From an uncultured Oscillospiraceae bacterium (GTDB lineage Bacteria > Bacillota > Clostridia > Oscillospirales > Oscillospiraceae): DNA of 5,847 nt. Under the pieces are notes generated by a model. It searched no databases, was not told the origin of the DNA, and saw nothing but the letters and a program-made list of their open reading frames with translations. Within the stretch, counting starts at the first letter, position 1. Every line of letters starts with the position of its first letter. Positions 1 to 5,839 of this stretch are shown here, in pieces. The DNA lies in assembly GCA_934623545.1 (NCBI GenBank), contig CAKTVN010000107.1, positions 1 through 5,847 on the forward strand, read 5' to 3'. Made by a program: the position numbers and the translations under genes.

Positions 1-24
1 GCGCCCGTTGAATATTTGACGTAT

Positions 25-82
25 GAAATTCGGGACGCTTCCGACTTTATGTAGGGGCGGACGCCCCTGTCCGCCCGATTTC
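25..82. repeat. GGGGCGG-type extragenic palindrome
   Basis: GGGCGGAC (55-62) pairs with GTCCGCCC (69-76); a competing pairing AGGGGCG/CGCCCCT (53-59 with 62-68) is also possible. Outside the core, GAAATTCGGG (25-34) faces CCCGATTTC (74-82), nearly complementary, so the whole block is a larger imperfect palindrome. The start GTAGGGGCGG resembles repeats I recall from gut Clostridia intergenic DNA; not searched. Confidence 0.7.
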
Positions 83-189
83 ACCGCAGAGTATTTCGAC
101 TACCTCGCCGGTTTATCCAATACGCATCTGCATCGCGTTTTTTGTCGGTTCGGAATATACTTTTGCACCAACCAAGCCCCGGGAATGAT

Positions 190-219
190 CCAAGAAGGGG
201 GTCTCAACCCCCTTCTTGG
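190..219. repeat. 12-bp perfect G/C hairpin
   Basis: CCAAGAAGGGGG (190-201) pairs perfectly with CCCCCTTCTTGG (208-219) around TCTCAA. It resembles the G-run hairpin of the module but has a different loop and no mirrored partner on the right in this window. TCGTTTTA follows on the plus strand, so a terminator for a gene left of the window is possible but weak. Confidence 0.8.
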
Positions 220-235
220 TCGTTTTAAGGGGATT

Positions 236-265
236 CCAAAGGGGGAAATCGAAATCCCCCTTTGG
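236..265. repeat. G-run hairpin of the left module
   Basis: CCAAAGGGGGA (236-246) pairs with TCCCCCTTTGG (255-265) across the loop AATCGAAA. The loop core is identical, after inversion, to that of 5808-5839, while run length differs (five G here, six there). Confidence 0.9.
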
Positions 266-290
266 TATTCTTTCTTTCGACCGTCAACGG

Positions 291-320
291 CGCTTTCTTT
301 CTCATACGAGAAAGAAAGCG
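291..320. repeat. 13-bp CTTTCTTT hairpin of the left module
   Basis: CGCTTTCTTTCTC (291-303) pairs perfectly with GAGAAAGAAAGCG (308-320) around the loop ATAC. One arm is nearly all pyrimidine and the other nearly all purine. Its counterpart is at 5758-5784. Confidence 0.9.
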
Positions 321-337
321 GGGTTGAAACGTTCCCT

Positions 338-425
338 GCACGCTGCGCGTGCGGTTTTTTACGCCCTTCGGGCGCGGTCCCCCTGTGCCTGCGGCACAGA
401 TAAAGCGTCACCTCGGAGGGGTGAC
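338..425. repeat. Tandem array of four variable-arm mini-palindromes
   Basis: GCACGC/GCGTGC (338-352), CGCCC/GGGCG (362-374), CTGTGCC/GGCACAG (383-399) and GTCACCTC/GAGGGTGAC-type (407-425, one G-T pair). Centres lie at regular 23, 23 and 25 bp steps, with the post-gene hairpin 24.5 bp further on. Two have plus-strand centres CCTTCGG and CCTGCGG, matching CCTCCGG read on the minus strand in the right array, in keeping with the inverted arrangement. The first is followed by GGTTTTTT, so it could serve as a weak plus-strand terminator. Confidence 0.8.
407..425 (-). repeat. 19-bp GTCA palindrome, copy beyond the gene's 3' end
   Basis: On the minus strand this reads GTCACCCCTCCGAGGTGAC. It matches the copy at 5582-5600 at 17 of 19 positions in direct orientation, unlike the rest of the flanking repeats, which match in inverted orientation. 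It touches the post-gene hairpin at 426. Confidence 0.8.
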
Positions 426-455
426 AAGAGCACCGCTCTTTCGGGCGGTGCTCTT
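426..455 (-). terminator. Hairpin just after the large gene, probable terminator
   Basis: AAGAGCACCGC (426-436) pairs perfectly with GCGGTGCTCTT (445-455); a further U-G and C-G pair leave a 4-nt loop. It starts 5 nt beyond the TAA stop. On the minus strand it is followed by GTCACC rather than a U-run, and its own 3' arm ends CUCUU, so it is a strong stem with a weak tail. On the plus strand CTCTTTGCCTTT follows, so it could also act in the other direction. Confidence 0.6.
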
Positions 456-460
456 TGCCT

Positions 461-3400
461 TTACTGCTGCTTTTGCAGCGTGATCTTCTCTGCCAGCGGG
501 CGATAGACCTGCGCCTCCAGAAGGAACACGCGCGCCTCGTCAAACGCCACATCCGGAACGGCGACCACAGCGCTGCCGTTCGCGATCACCGCGCTGTCGA
601 TGGCGAGCTGCACGCCGCCCGCGTAGAACGCCGCAAAGGCGAGCGCACCATCCGCACCGGGCGCCTTGACCTCGATCGAGGAGGCGTCGCCGCTCCACGC
701 GGCGCTCAGCGCGTCCTCCAGCTTTATGATCTCGTAGGTTCCGCCCTCCGTGACCTCGAAGCGGATCGTGCCGACGCCGGACTCCGACGCCCAGACCGCC
801 GAGCCGATCGGCTCACCGTTGTGCGTCACGACCGCGCCGCTCCAGTCCGCATCGCAGACGATGCTCAGCGTCGGCTGGCACTCGCCCAGCGCCGCGCTGT
901 CCGTCACGGTGACGGTCTTGCCGGTCTCGGTGCCCTTGATCTCCAATCCGGCGTTGAAGTCCGCGCTCTGCGTGTTCTCCTCCGCGTCATACAGCGCGAT
1001 GGCGCTCAGCGCCGCGGCAGAGGGCTCAAACTGCCAGCTGCCAAGCGTTCTGTCCGACTCGTCCACAACGTCCAGCGTCAGCTCGCGGTCCAGCTCGCTC
1101 GCGCTCAGAAGCATCGTGCCCGCGTCCTTGTTCGGCAGACTCACCCGCTTGACTCTGGGGTCGATGATCAGCATCTGCTGTCCCTCCGAATACCTAGAAA
1201 GCGGGAAGGCATAGCGCAGCTCGGTACGGACGTTGCGTCCGTCCTGCAAACGCGGTGCGCGGTAGCTTCCCTCCGCATCGCCGAAATAGTTACGGTAGAA
1301 ATAGAGCGGCAGGTTTACGCCCTGCGCGTCGATGTCCACGTCGTTCCCGAGGAAATCCACCGCAAAAACGCGGAAATCAAAGGCGGGAATGTACTGCGGC
1401 AGCCCAAGCAGCTGAATTGCCGTGCCGTTATTCTTGAACGTGGAATGGTGAACGGTCCGGTTGCCGTTGCCCCATTCGCGCTTCGCGCAGTCGATCCGGA
1501 TCGCAATCTTATTATCCTCAAACGTGTTTCCGCCGTTGGCGCTGATAAAGCCGGTCTCGTTGCTTTCCAGCGCGACGTCGTAGCCCGTGAGGCTGCAGTT
1601 GTTGATCGTAAGCAGTTCGCCGCCGTCACACAGCAGCCCGACTGTTTCGTCCTTGCTGTTTTTCGCGGAAACGTCTGACTTCACGAAATTGATGCCTGAC
1701 AGGAAGCCGCGGAAGTTCCCGGTCACAACGATGCTGCCCTGGATCGTCGCGCCTCTGCCTTCCAGTGAGATCACCGCTTCGTTGACGCCGCCGCCAAGCT
1801 CCGGGAGCTTCAAAACGCCCTCATATGTCGCGCTCCCATCGAGCAGGATGTCCAGATCCTGAGCCTTCGCCGCCTCGTTCCTCAGCTCCCCGCTGTCAAT
1901 GAGCGCCTGCAGCTCCTCCATCGTGTCGATGCCGCGTGCCGCACAGTCGATCCGCGTGGTCTGATTCAGGCGGTGGACATACTCGTTTTTCAGTGTCACG
2001 GTCGTGCCGTCCCACAGCGTGATCTTCGCCCGAACGATCGCGCCGCCCTCCGGTGCCTCGTGCCGGACCGTTCTTGCGAAACGCCCCACGCTGTCCGATC
2101 TCGTTCCATCGTCGGTAAAGGACATCACCCCGTATGGGTCGTCCACGATCTGAAATTCCACAGACTGGATCAGCGCGTGGATCATGAGCGGCTCTTCCTG
2201 CCACTGACCGTCGCTGTTCCGACCGAATACGCTCACGACGAAGGTCTTTTCCGTAGCGCTTGCATTGTCTGCCGGCATATTACTGCACACAGTGCCGGTG
2301 TGCATGGTACCGTCACCCTGAATATCGCTCACGCCGATCACGATTCTATACTTGCTGCCGTGAAACGTGTACTCCTGCTCCTGATTTTCATCACTTTGGC
2401 ACGAAAGCGTCGTCTTCGCGTTTCCATAGGTCACTGTGACCGTCGCGTCGCCCCAGCCCGTGCGCGTCACGCGCAGAAGCCCGTTCTCGGTGATGGACGC
2501 CTCCGCGTCGCCCGTGGACGAGACGGTGTAGTCAGTCTTCGTAAGCTGTGTGTCTTTGAAGAAGACCCGCCATTCGCGGGTGCTGAACCGAGGCTGAAGC
2601 AGCGCCTCCCGCACCTCTACCGCATCGTGTGCGAAGGAGAAGCTTGCGCCGGTCGTGTAGCCTCTGACCGGAACGCTGCGTCCATAGCCCCAGCCGTTTG
2701 CGTCCTGTGCCCGTATGTAGAGATCCGTGTACTGCCCGAATGCCAGTCCGGCGGGCAGCGTCATGCTCCAGCAGCCGGTCCCGGTCCCGTCGTTAAGCGG
2801 CACATACTGCGGGTTCAGATCTATATTCTGCCCGCCGAGCAGCATCTGCATAAACTTCAGCTTGTCTGAAAGCCCGTTCTCCGCCATGAGATACACCGTG
2901 GTTCCCTTTTCCGGGTCGTATTCCACAGCGTCCAGATAGTACTCCAGCGTGCGCACCGGTTTGGAGAAGAAGCCGACAGGCGGGATCGTGACACGCATCA
3001 CCGCAGACCTGCTCTGCGTCTTGCCGTCCGCATCCGTATATGTATAGGTCAGCGTCGTCTCGCCGTAAGCACGCGCCAAAAGGAGATAATACGGATCTCC
3101 GTCCGCCGAGTCCTCCGTCAGCTTTTCGACGGACAGCACGTTCGGGTTGCTTGAGCTCAGATCTCCATACGGAAGCGGGTGATAGTCACCCCAGCCGTAG
3201 CCAAAGCGGAGATAGCCAGTCTGCCCCGGAGACAATCTGTACTCTTCAAAATCCGGTACATAAGCATTGTCGCGTTCATACCACTGATCGTTCCCATTTC
3301 GCTCCATGAAGTGCGCCTGAAGCGCTTCCTTGTACAGTGACGTCCTCGCGTAGGGCATCCCGTCCTTTTCCACCTGGAAGAGCTTCCCGATGTATCCGCC

Positions 3401-5467
3401 GAAATCCAGATCGCCGGGGATCGTGAGCTTCAAGCCGTAGCATTCCTGTGCCGCGCTCCACTCCACATTGATGTACGAGACCGCTTCGATCTTGATTTTA
3501 TCCGTAATATAATCATTTCCGAAGCGCACCCGCACGCCTTCGAGCGCTTCCTCCGCGCTCTGGAACGTTCCATAGTTCCAAAGTGCGTAAATGGTCTTTT
3601 CCTCTCCCGTGACATAGCCCATACCGCTTCCGCTGATCCAGGTCTCCACGCTGCGCTTCGGCTGCGTATAGAAGCCCGCATCCGGCAGGCTGATCTCGAT
3701 GGTCATCTGATAGACCGTCTGCCCGCCCGCTGCGGTATAGGTCAGCGTCGTCGTGCCGAGCTTCAGGGCAGACAGCTTGAAGTACGGTTTTCCGTCTACC
3801 GCGCCTTCGTTCGTCTTCTCGACGGTCAGAACCGTCTCATCACTGGAGGTCAGCGTTCCGTCCGGGAGCGCCGCGGCGTCGCTGCCCGTGCCGTAATAGA
3901 GCCGAAGCATCGCCCGATCGCCCGGCGACAGCGCGCACCGATCGAGCCGCGGGAACCAGTTCCCTTCTGTTTCCTGAATCTGGTCGACATTGATCCAGTG
4001 CATACCGCGATAGCGCAGATACGGTCTGTAGACCGTAAGCCCCACGCTGCCGCCGCCCAGCGACAGGCTGAGTGCTCCGTCCTCCTTAATCTTGTCGCCA
4101 AGGTTTGCGGGGAATACGATCTTGACGGCATAGTTCTCGTCCTTGACCTGCTCGGCGGAAACCTCGATTCCCGTGCCTTCCACGCTGCAATCGTAGAGCT
4201 TGACCACCGCTTTTTCCGCCGCTTCCTTCGAAAGACCATACTTGACCATATACCACAGGGTCGTTTCCTGATCGTCATACAGCAGGCTCGTGCAGTAGTT
4301 TTCCTCCGCATACTCCGGCGCGGTGAAGAAGCCGCCCTCCGGCAGCGTCCACGGCTTGAGCGTGCACGTCGCGGTCAGCGCATCGCCGCTCACCGTGAGC
4401 TTGCTGTCCTGCGTGATGTCCAGCCCCTTCGGCAGATTGACCACCACGCAGAAGCCGACCATGCCGTCGCTGCGTCCTCCGTTCGTATACGCGCCCTCCA
4501 GCGGCTCGCCATCCAGCGTCACGGTGAACTCGCCCGCCGCTTCATCCCCAGTCAGCCCGCACCACTTCATACAGAGGAGCGACATACCGTTGAATTTGTC
4601 ATAGGTAACCTCGCTTTGCAGATACTGCGGATTCAGTTCCCAGCGTTCATAGAAGCCGACCTCCGGAACGACGTACAGGTCCTGTCCCATGCCCGTGCCG
4701 TCCTTCGTAACGGACAGGACCGCCGTGCCGACCGTTTTTGCCGTGACGAGATAATAGGGCGTGCCGTCCCAGTGCTTTCCATCGTGGTTGTTTTCGTTAA
4801 TCCATTCCACCGCCGCGATCTCGGGGTCGTTGGTCGTGACCTCATAGCCGCTTTCCCACAGCGAAACGCCGTCTGCGTCATAGAAACGGATGGCGCACGC
4901 CTGCCCGACCGGGAAGGCAAGGATACCAGCCTCTGTCCCATCCGTTCCCTTTGCCGTAGGCATCCACTTATTATCCGTCTCGCTCCATTGCAGAATGCCG
5001 TCGTTGCGGAGCTCCAACGAAGCGCCTCCTGTTACCTGAAAGGTGTGGGAATAGCTCGTTTCGCCGTTTTGGAAGGTGAGCGTCGCCTCGCCCGCGCCGA
5101 TAAAGCTCAATCTGTAATAGAAATCTCCGTCCGTCGTTGTTTCCATGCCGCTGATCTCAAGCGGCGTGGTATCTGACGACGGTGATCCTATGATATAGTT
5201 CCAATCCGGCAGAACCAGCGCAGTATATTTATCCTGCGCCGTATCATGGTAATAGAACCGGATCGAATAGACACAGCCCGCTGTCGCATTCAGCGTATCC
5301 AGCGAGGCATATGCCCCTTCCTCGCTTCCGTCCGTCACAAGCCGGTATACAAGCTCGCCCTCACTTGCGGGCGCCTCCGGCTGTTCGTCCGCCAGCGCCG
5401 TCGTTGGGATCCATGCCAGCATCATCGCCAGCACCAGCAGCAGCGCCAAGAACCGTTTCTTTTCCAT
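461..5467 (-). CDS. Large secreted Ig-like / beta-helix surface protein (1668 aa)
   Basis: Probable exported cell-surface or released protein of unknown ligand; I do not recognise a named family for the whole. Residues 1-26 are a Sec signal peptide. Ig-like, BIG2-like A modules lie at about 38-147, 149-270, 483-597 and 713-830, sharing DG-x-PYY-x-L-x-A and G-x-TTLTYT. Four B modules (about 271-376, 379-482, 598-712, 831-936) each open with G-F-[YF]. A further Ig-like domain spans about 937-1024, an unassigned beta-rich part 1030-1168, a right-handed beta-helix 1175-1400, and C-terminal beta-sandwich-like segments 1440-1582 and 1585-1668. There are 19 cysteines and no LPXTG, SLH, dockerin or C-terminal membrane helix. 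The ATG at 5467 is chosen because AAGGAGG sits 7 nt upstream and the signal peptide starts there; an in-frame GTG at 5518 falls about on the predicted transcription start. The stop is TAA. The gene is intact and alone, with its own promoter and a downstream hairpin. An adhesion or glycan-binding role is inference; catalysis is not evident. Confidence 0.93.
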   Translation of the reverse strand: MEKKRFLALLLVLAMMLAWIPTTALADEQPEAPASEGELVYRLVTDGSEEGAYASLDTLNATAGCVYSIRFYYHDTAQDKYTALVLPDWNYIIGSPSSDTTPLEISGMETTTDGDFYYRLSFIGAGEATLTFQNGETSYSHTFQVTGGASLELRNDGILQWSETDNKWMPTAKGTDGTEAGILAFPVGQACAIRFYDADGVSLWESGYEVTTNDPEIAAVEWINENNHDGKHWDGTPYYLVTAKTVGTAVLSVTKDGTGMGQDLYVVPEVGFYERWELNPQYLQSEVTYDKFNGMSLLCMKWCGLTGDEAAGEFTVTLDGEPLEGAYTNGGRSDGMVGFCVVVNLPKGLDITQDSKLTVSGDALTATCTLKPWTLPEGGFFTAPEYAEENYCTSLLYDDQETTLWYMVKYGLSKEAAEKAVVKLYDCSVEGTGIEVSAEQVKDENYAVKIVFPANLGDKIKEDGALSLSLGGGSVGLTVYRPYLRYRGMHWINVDQIQETEGNWFPRLDRCALSPGDRAMLRLYYGTGSDAAALPDGTLTSSDETVLTVEKTNEGAVDGKPYFKLSALKLGTTTLTYTAAGGQTVYQMTIEISLPDAGFYTQPKRSVETWISGSGMGYVTGEEKTIYALWNYGTFQSAEEALEGVRVRFGNDYITDKIKIEAVSYINVEWSAAQECYGLKLTIPGDLDFGGYIGKLFQVEKDGMPYARTSLYKEALQAHFMERNGNDQWYERDNAYVPDFEEYRLSPGQTGYLRFGYGWGDYHPLPYGDLSSSNPNVLSVEKLTEDSADGDPYYLLLARAYGETTLTYTYTDADGKTQSRSAVMRVTIPPVGFFSKPVRTLEYYLDAVEYDPEKGTTVYLMAENGLSDKLKFMQMLLGGQNIDLNPQYVPLNDGTGTGCWSMTLPAGLAFGQYTDLYIRAQDANGWGYGRSVPVRGYTTGASFSFAHDAVEVREALLQPRFSTREWRVFFKDTQLTKTDYTVSSTGDAEASITENGLLRVTRTGWGDATVTVTYGNAKTTLSCQSDENQEQEYTFHGSKYRIVIGVSDIQGDGTMHTGTVCSNMPADNASATEKTFVVSVFGRNSDGQWQEEPLMIHALIQSVEFQIVDDPYGVMSFTDDGTRSDSVGRFARTVRHEAPEGGAIVRAKITLWDGTTVTLKNEYVHRLNQTTRIDCAARGIDTMEELQALIDSGELRNEAAKAQDLDILLDGSATYEGVLKLPELGGGVNEAVISLEGRGATIQGSIVVTGNFRGFLSGINFVKSDVSAKNSKDETVGLLCDGGELLTINNCSLTGYDVALESNETGFISANGGNTFEDNKIAIRIDCAKREWGNGNRTVHHSTFKNNGTAIQLLGLPQYIPAFDFRVFAVDFLGNDVDIDAQGVNLPLYFYRNYFGDAEGSYRAPRLQDGRNVRTELRYAFPLSRYSEGQQMLIIDPRVKRVSLPNKDAGTMLLSASELDRELTLDVVDESDRTLGSWQFEPSAAALSAIALYDAEENTQSADFNAGLEIKGTETGKTVTVTDSAALGECQPTLSIVCDADWSGAVVTHNGEPIGSAVWASESGVGTIRFEVTEGGTYEIIKLEDALSAAWSGDASSIEVKAPGADGALAFAAFYAGGVQLAIDSAVIANGSAVVAVPDVAFDEARVFLLEAQVYRPLAEKITLQKQQ
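464..715 (-). other. C-terminal beta-rich domain of the surface protein
   Basis: Residues 1585-1668 form a compact beta-rich end that closes with ARVFLLEAQVYRPLAEKI. This resembles the C-terminal beta-sandwich often seen in Clostridia surface proteins that end in a V-x-x-F-L-W/L-D-x-x-x-x-x-P-L pattern; that resemblance is from memory and not searched. It occupies the place where an LPXTG or SLH anchor might be expected, so it is a candidate for cell-wall or partner binding. Confidence 0.45.
1268..1945 (-). other. Right-handed parallel beta-helix domain of the surface protein
   Basis: Residues 1175-1400. A short amphipathic helix (IDTMEELQALIDSG) precedes the first strands, as is common at the N-terminal cap of such helices. 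Successive rungs of about 20-30 residues follow with the recurrent N/D-x-F/L and G/N-x-x-A/V-I/L pattern: INFVKS, NCSLTGYDVALES, NTFEDNKIAIRI, STFKNNGTAIQL, VDFLGNDVDIDA, NYFGDAEG. This matches the general signature of PbH1/NosD-like and pectate-lyase-like folds. I see no catalytic signature that would assign lyase or hydrolase activity, so a carbohydrate-binding or structural role is as likely. Confidence 0.75.
3332..4657 (-). other. Region with B modules 1-3 and A module 2 of the surface protein
   Basis: Residues 271-712 hold three of four copies of a ~105-residue unit: B1 271-376, B2 379-482, B3 598-712 (B4 lies at 831-936, nt 2660-2977). Each opens with G-F-[YF] just after the preceding module. 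About 30 residues later comes a hydrophobic-x-M/A helix-like segment ending in G-L-[ST] or similar (LLCMKWCGLTGDEAA, LWYMVKYGLSKEAAE, IYALWNYGTFQSAEEA, VYLMAENGLSDKLK). Later there is a strand with a P-x-x-L/G-L-D/A pattern (LPKGLD, FPANLGD, IPGDLDFG, LPAGLAFG). The copies differ widely, so they are old duplications. B1 and B2 are adjacent, whereas B3 and B4 each follow an A module. I do not recognise the fold; a beta-sandwich with a short helix is a guess. Confidence 0.6.
5390..5467 (-). other. Sec signal peptide of the large surface protein
   Basis: Residues 1-26 show the three-part signal: a basic start (MEKKR), a hydrophobic core (FLALLLVLAMMLAWI) and a polar end PTTALA before DEQPE. The A-L-A at 24-26 fits the -3/-1 rule for signal peptidase I. 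There is no lipobox cysteine, so the protein should be released from the membrane after cleavage unless anchored in another way. Confidence 0.9.
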
Positions 5468-5474
5468 ACCGCTT

Positions 5475-5481
5475 CCTCCTT
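5475..5481 (-). promoter_or_regulatory. Ribosome binding site AAGGAGG
   Basis: On the minus strand AAGGAGG lies 7 nt before the ATG at 5467, a near-perfect Shine-Dalgarno at ideal spacing. It decides the start: the in-frame GTG at 5518, 17 codons further upstream, would place this site inside the coding region and the hydrophobic signal core out of position. Confidence 0.93.
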
Positions 5482-5523
5482 CTTCCAGCGCCGCCTGCCG
5501 CAGCCGCTGGCTTCTCACTTTCC

Positions 5524-5551
5524 ATCATACCAGATTTTTCTGGAAAAACAA
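5524..5551 (-). promoter_or_regulatory. Predicted sigma-A promoter with extended -10
   Basis: Read on the minus strand: -35 TTGTTT (5546-5551), a 16-nt spacer, then TGG-TATGAT with the -10 hexamer at 5524-5529 and a TGn extended -10 directly before it. Transcription would start near 5517, giving a leader of about 50 nt with the ribosome binding site near its end. The promoter is AT-rich in contrast to the GC-rich DNA on both sides, and it serves only the large surface-protein gene. Confidence 0.7.
5530..5543. promoter_or_regulatory. Perfect dyad inside the promoter spacer, possible operator
   Basis: CCAGA-TTTT-TCTGG is a perfect 5-bp inverted repeat with a 4-nt centre, filling almost the entire spacer between the -35 and -10 boxes. 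A protein bound here would block RNA polymerase. No regulator gene is in the window and the half-sites are short, so operator function is an inference. Confidence 0.35.
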
Positions 5552-5581
5552 TTCTCTTGGAGCACAGTATGGGGGATTTTT

Positions 5582-5600
5582 GTCACCCCGGAGGGATGAC
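5582..5600 (-). repeat. 19-bp GTCA palindrome, copy upstream of the gene's promoter
   Basis: On the minus strand this reads GTCATCCCTCCGGGGTGAC. It lies 30 bp upstream of the -35 box and pairs with the copy at 407-425 as a direct repeat enclosing the whole transcription unit. It may equally be one member of a widely scattered palindrome family. Confidence 0.8.
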
Positions 5601-5742
5601 GCCCTTTTGCGCCCGCGAGGACGCAAGCCGCGCCGGAAGCGCGGAACTCAACCGCATCCGGAGGATGCGGGAGGCTTTTTATGCCCGGAGGGCATAATAC
5701 CGCGCCGGAGGCGCGATAGTTTTTCGCGTCCGGAGGACGCGA
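5582..5742. repeat. Tandem array of seven variable-arm mini-palindromes
   Basis: Palindromes at 5582-5600, 5607-5626, 5628-5644, 5652-5670, 5680-5696, 5701-5715 and 5724-5742. Their arms differ (CCGCATCC, TATGCCC, CGCGCC, TCGCGTCC and others) yet each pairs with itself, and most share the plus-strand centre CCGGAGG with a GGA loop. Centres are 19.5 to 27 bp apart. Two copies carry single mismatches (C opposite A at 5586/5596 and at 5612/5621). Confidence 0.85.
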
Positions 5743-5757
5743 GAGGCGTTTCAGCCC

Positions 5758-5784
5758 CTTTTTCTTTGCACGGCAAAGAAAAAG
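5758..5784. repeat. 12-bp CTTTTTCTTTGC hairpin of the right module
   Basis: CTTTTTCTTTGC (5758-5769) pairs perfectly with GCAAAGAAAAAG (5773-5784) around a 3-nt ACG loop. Next to it lies CCGC-TG-GCGG (5785-5794), matching CCGT-CA-ACGG (281-290) on the left. Confidence 0.9.
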
Positions 5785-5807
5785 CCGCTGGCGGTAAAAA
5801 GAAAACG

Positions 5808-5839
5808 GCAAAGGGGGGATTTCGATTTCCCCCCTTTGC
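5808..5839. repeat. G-run hairpin of the right module
   Basis: GCAAAGGGGGGA (5808-5819) pairs with TCCCCCCTTTGC (5828-5839), 12 bp, across TTTCGATT. The outermost pair is G-C here and C-G at the matching inner positions of the left copy, so arms have changed together while pairing is kept. Confidence 0.9.

Larger units (their letters stand above)
229..425 (+). repeat. Composite palindromic repeat module, left copy
   Basis: Ordered parts on the plus strand: GGGGATTCCAAA, a G-run hairpin with loop core AAATCGAAAT, a CCGT-CA-ACGG mini-hairpin, a long CTTTCTTT hairpin, GGGGTTGAAACG, then four tandem mini-palindromes centred near 345, 368, 391 and 416. The same order is found inverted at 5582-5847. 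The outer blocks match 11 of 12 bases, the hairpin loop 10 of 10. Function is unknown; a dispersed non-autonomous element or structured intergenic repeat is plausible. Confidence 0.75.
1..460. other. Left intergenic region made of stacked palindromes; no gene seen
   Basis: No open reading frame here has a convincing start, domain or codon pattern; those present run through palindromes. From left to right it holds a GGGGCGG-type palindrome (25-82), an unremarkable stretch (83-189) in which I see nothing, a 12-bp G/C hairpin (190-219), the conserved header of the composite repeat (229-331), four mini-palindromes (338-425) and the hairpin after the large gene (426-455). Part of a neighbouring gene or its terminator may lie left of the window. 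Confidence 0.75.

Noticed and set aside
23..403. Small open frames through the left flank, including 100..552 on the minus strand
   Set aside because: They read straight through hairpins and mini-palindromes; the peptide segments (for example KGEIEIPL) are repeat DNA in translation, seen similarly on the right side.
455..1678. Plus-strand open frame of 407 codons opposite the large gene
   Set aside because: It lies wholly within the well-supported minus-strand gene apart from a few bases, its translation is rich in R, A, V and H with no domain, and no ribosome binding site stands out. It is the usual antisense shadow of a GC-rich gene; the same holds for 1973..2869 and 3998..5176.
1268..1945. 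Pectate lyase or other polysaccharide-degrading enzyme
   Set aside because: The beta-helix pattern is clear, but no family catalytic motif can be pointed out, and many beta-helices are non-enzymatic. I left the activity unassigned.
5468..5518. GTG at 5518 as the start of the large protein (17 extra residues)
   Set aside because: The start would coincide with the predicted transcription start, it has no ribosome binding site, and it would put a polar stretch before a normal signal peptide. The ATG at 5467 has AAGGAGG 7 nt upstream.
5582..5742. CRISPR array
   Set aside because: The units are palindromes of changing sequence only 15-20 bp long with 1-13 bp between them; there is no constant repeat with variable 30-40 bp spacers and no cas gene.
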